The translations under genes and the position numbers were made by a program. Positions 61,335 to 64,000 of a stretch of 64,000 nucleotides of DNA are shown here, in pieces. The DNA is from Planctomycetota bacterium (GTDB lineage: Bacteria; Planctomycetota; UBA1135). The stretch lies in contig SHNF01000011.1 of assembly GCA_004295085.1 (NCBI GenBank), positions 1 to 64,000 on the forward strand. Reading direction: 5' to 3'. How positions within the stretch are numbered: position 1 is the first letter of the stretch; each line of letters begins with the position of its first letter. Under the pieces are notes generated by a model, which searched no databases, had not been told where the DNA came from, and was given only the letters and a program-made list of their open reading frames with translations.

Positions 61335-64000
61335 ATGGCAACCCGCAAGATCCCGGCCCACTCCCCCGCCCGGCCCGCCGCTCCGCGCGCGCCGGCACGA
61401 CCGGCCAACTGCTTCGGCGCCGGCATGCCGCGCGGCTGGACCACCGACCGCAGCCTGCTCGGAGGCAAGGGCGCCGGCCTTTCCGCCATGAGCAAGCTGA
61501 AGCTGCCGGTGCCGCCGGGCTTCACCATCACCACCGAGGTCAGCGCCTACATCCACGCGCACGGCCGCCACCCCAAGGGCCTGGACACGGCCGTGGCCCG
61601 GGCCATGGCGGCGCTGGAGAAGGCCATGCGCCGCGGCTTCGGCGACCCGCGCCAACCGCTGCTGGTGTCGGTGCGCTCCGGCGCGCGCGTGAGCATGCCC
61701 GGCATGATGGACACGGTCCTCAACCTGGGCCTGAATCACGCGACCGTGGCCGGCCTGGCCGCGCAAGGCGGCAACCCGCGCTTCGCCTGGGACGCCTACC
61801 GGCGCTTCATCGCCATGTACGGCGACGTGGTCCTGGGCCTGTGCCGTGCGGACCACTACGACCCGTTCGAGCAGATCCTGTACCGCCGCAAGAAGCGCCG
61901 CGGCGTCACCCAGGACACCGACCTGAACGCCGAGGACCTGCGCGCCGTGGCCGAGGACAGCCTGGCGCACGTGCAGAGCAAGCTCGGCAAGCCGTTCCCC
62001 GCCGACCCCTGGGAGCAGCTCTGGGGCTCGATCGACGCCGTGTTCCGCTCCTGGAGCAACGACCGCGCCGTGGCCTACCGCCGACTCAACGGCATCTCCG
62101 ACTCCTGGGGCACGGCGGTCACCGTGCAGGGCATGGTGTTCGGCAACCTCGGCGAGGACTCGGCCACCGGCGTGTGCTTCACCCGCAACCCGGCCACCGG
62201 CGACAAGGAGTTCTTCGGCGAGTTCCTGCCCAATGCCCAGGGCGAGGACGTGGTCGCCGGCACGCGCACGCCGTTCCCGATCGCCGCCCTGGCGCAGCGC
62301 ATGCCGGCCGTGTACCAGCAGCTGCTGCAGGTGCGCGACACGCTGGAGGCGCACTTCGGGGACATGCAGGACATGGAGTTCACGGTGGAGCGCGGCCGCC
62401 TGTTCGTGCTGCAGACCCGCTCCGGCAAGCGCACCGGCAGCGCCGCGGTGCGCATTGCCACCGACATGGTGGCGGAACGCCGCCTCTCGCCGCAGCAGGC
62501 CCTGTTGAAGATGGACGCGGAGGGCATCACGCAGCTGCTCGCGCCGGTGTTCAGCGGCGCGGACAAGGACAAGGCGCTGGCCGAGGGCCGGCTGCTGGGC
62601 AAGGGCCTCAACGCCGGGCCGGGGGCCGCCACCGGCCGCGTCGTGTTCCGCGCCGCCGACGCGGTCGAGTGGTCGCGGCGCGGCGAGCCCGTGATCCTGG
62701 TGCGCCAGGAGACCTCGCCCGAGGACATTCGCGGCATGAACGCCGCCGCCGGCATCCTGACCCAGCACGGCGGCATGACCAGCCACGCCGCGCTGGTGGC
62801 GCGCCAGATGGGCAAGGTGTGCGTGGCCGGCGCCGGCAGCCTGGACGTGGACACGCGCAAGAAGGTGCTGAGCGGCAGCGGCAAGCGCGTGCGCGAGGGC
62901 GACTGGCTCAGCCTCGACGGCAGCAGCGGCGAAGTCTTGTCCGGGCGCGTGCCCACCGAGCCCTCCGCGGTGCTGCGCGTGGTCCTCGGCCAGGCGCCGC
63001 CCAGCGCCGACGGCGACGACGCGCGCTTCCGCGCCGTCATGGCGTGGGCCGACCGCTTCCGCCGGCTGGGAGTGCGCGCCAACGCCGACCAGCCGGACCA
63101 GGCGGCGCTGGCGGTGGCCTTCGGCGCCGAGGGCATCGGACTGTGCCGCACCGAGCACATGTTTTTCGGCGAGGAGAAGCTGCCGGCGGTGCAGCGCATG
63201 ATCCTGGCCGACGACACGGCCGCGCGCCGGGCCGCGCTCAGCGAGATCGAGCCGCTGCAGCGCAAGGACTTCGAGGGGATCTTCCGCGCCATGGGCGACC
63301 GCCCGGTCACGATCCGCACCATCGATCCGCCGCTGCACGAATTCCTGCCGCACGACGAGAAGGCGCTGCGCGTCCTGTGCGCGGCGCTGGACATCCCGTA
63401 CCGCAAGGCCCGGGCGCGCTGGAACGCCCTGCGCGAAGCCAACCCCATGCTCGGCTTCCGCGGCTGCCGCCTCACCTGGCTGTACCCGGAGATCCTGGAG
63501 GTTCAGGTCACGGCCATCTTCGAGGCCGCGGCCAAGGTGTCGCGCCAGGGCATCCGCGCCCATCCCGAGATCATGATCCCGCTGGTCGGCCACCGCGACG
63601 AGCTCAAGCCGCACGTGGCCCTCGTGCGCCGCGTGGCCGCCGAGGTGGCCCAGCGCACCGGCGTCAAGGTCGCGTACGCGGTCGGCACCATGATCGAGAT
63701 TCCGCGCGCGGCGCTGACCGCGGCCCAGGTGGCCGAGGAGGCCGAATTCTTCTCGTTCGGCACCAACGACCTGACGCAGACCACGCTGGGCGTCAGCCGT
63801 GACGACAGCGGCCTGTTCCTGCCGCAGTACGTGGACGCCGGCATCTACGGGCGCGATCCGTTTGTGTCCGTGGACCTGGGCGGGGTCGGCCGCCTGATGC
63901 AGATGGCCGTCGAGGAGGGCCGCGGCGCGCGCAAGGGTCTCAAGATCGGCATCTGCGGCGAGCACGGCGGCGACCCCGCCACCGTCGGGTTCTGCCACCG
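61335..64000 (+). CDS. ppdK: Pyruvate, phosphate dikinase, 3' end beyond the window
   Basis: Interconverts pyruvate, ATP and phosphate with phosphoenolpyruvate, AMP and pyrophosphate. 888 codons are open to the window end. In order: N-terminal nucleotide-binding domain (LLGGKGAGLSAMS, PPGFTITTE, VSVRSGARVSMPGMMDT, LQTRSGKRT), phosphohistidine domain with GILTQHGGMTSHAALVAR (His484), and the PEP/pyruvate barrel with GLCRTEHMFF, NPMLGFRGCRL and the catalytic Cys874 in GICGEHGGDP. HGGMTSHAA carries QHGG instead of the usual TRGG. The first 30 residues are an extra Pro/Ala-rich leader. Confidence 0.95.
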   Translation, partial: MATRKIPAHSPARPAAPRAPARPANCFGAGMPRGWTTDRSLLGGKGAGLSAMSKLKLPVPPGFTITTEVSAYIHAHGRHPKGLDTAVARAMAALEKAMRRGFGDPRQPLLVSVRSGARVSMPGMMDTVLNLGLNHATVAGLAAQGGNPRFAWDAYRRFIAMYGDVVLGLCRADHYDPFEQILYRRKKRRGVTQDTDLNAEDLRAVAEDSLAHVQSKLGKPFPADPWEQLWGSIDAVFRSWSNDRAVAYRRLNGISDSWGTAVTVQGMVFGNLGEDSATGVCFTRNPATGDKEFFGEFLPNAQGEDVVAGTRTPFPIAALAQRMPAVYQQLLQVRDTLEAHFGDMQDMEFTVERGRLFVLQTRSGKRTGSAAVRIATDMVAERRLSPQQALLKMDAEGITQLLAPVFSGADKDKALAEGRLLGKGLNAGPGAATGRVVFRAADAVEWSRRGEPVILVRQETSPEDIRGMNAAAGILTQHGGMTSHAALVARQMGKVCVAGAGSLDVDTRKKVLSGSGKRVREGDWLSLDGSSGEVLSGRVPTEPSAVLRVVLGQAPPSADGDDARFRAVMAWADRFRRLGVRANADQPDQAALAVAFGAEGIGLCRTEHMFFGEEKLPAVQRMILADDTAARRAALSEIEPLQRKDFEGIFRAMGDRPVTIRTIDPPLHEFLPHDEKALRVLCAALDIPYRKARARWNALREANPMLGFRGCRLTWLYPEILEVQVTAIFEAAAKVSRQGIRAHPEIMIPLVGHRDELKPHVALVRRVAAEVAQRTGVKVAYAVGTMIEIPRAALTAAQVAEEAEFFSFGTNDLTQTTLGVSRDDSGLFLPQYVDAGIYGRDPFVSVDLGGVGRLMQMAVEEGRGARKGLKIGICGEHGGDPATVGFCH

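Noticed and set aside
61107..63998. Minus-strand open frame of over 900 codons
   Set aside because: It is antisense to pyruvate phosphate dikinase and shows only Ala/Val/His/Arg-rich sequence without motifs.

Overview
The window is GC-rich throughout, with gene after gene packed at overlaps of one to twenty bases, and it reads as chromosome from a Gram-negative bacterium, most probably a planctomycete. The reasons are the three DUF1573 proteins in a row, the secreted FG-GAP, HEAT-like and beta-propeller proteins, the FHA/sigma-54 regulator beside a Ser/Thr kinase, LPS-type glycosyltransferase and Kdo-kinase genes, and frequent GTG/TTG starts with few Shine-Dalgarno sites. The phylum is an inference; no rRNA is present. 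No gap between genes exceeds 300 bases.

Bases 1-5041 hold a Ser/Thr kinase (cut by the window edge) and an FHA-GAF-AAA-Fis regulator on the minus strand, then divergently a cysteine-cluster protein coupled to the ABC-F ATPase ettA. Bases 5042-8636 look acquired: a lower-GC metallopeptidase with a seven-bladed propeller sits between the ettA 3' end and a second, diverged copy of that same 3' end. Bases 8659-13266 carry two seven-repeat FG-GAP proteins and a vanadium-type haloperoxidase.

Bases 13273-16790 are a minus-strand operon joining two leucine-catabolism enzymes (HMG-CoA lyase and an enoyl-CoA hydratase) to a GT4 glycosyltransferase and a Kdo/LPS kinase. A glutamate-type dehydrogenase, a PQQ-type sugar dehydrogenase and a subtilase follow. 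Bases 21539-31941 are one long minus-strand operon: pabB, pabC, a HEAT-like protein, a lipoprotein, a membrane protein, xseA, xseB, a prenyl synthase, dxs and nadK, so folate, isoprenoid and NADP supply lie together. A lower-GC beta-helix protein, xerC, tRNA-Glu, an M14 carboxypeptidase and an NHL-type propeller protein come next.

Bases 39048-46979 are a macromolecular-synthesis operon (OmpA-like lipoprotein, FGE-like lipoprotein, ksgA, dnaG, rpoD, a zinc-ribbon coiled coil, an EboE-like protein). Bases 47046-60690 hold a second minus-strand run: three DUF1573 proteins, two PilB/GspE ATPases, a PilT ATPase, a PilC/GspF platform protein, a sensor kinase, two DUF21/CorC membrane proteins and a membrane-tethered helix-turn-helix protein. 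A small lipoprotein and pyruvate phosphate dikinase (cut by the window end) lead off on the plus strand.

The most interesting signals are (1) a C-terminal domain of about 100 residues shared by six otherwise unrelated secreted proteins here, which looks like a sorting or anchoring module, and (2) the duplicated ettA 3' end bracketing a foreign-looking gene.
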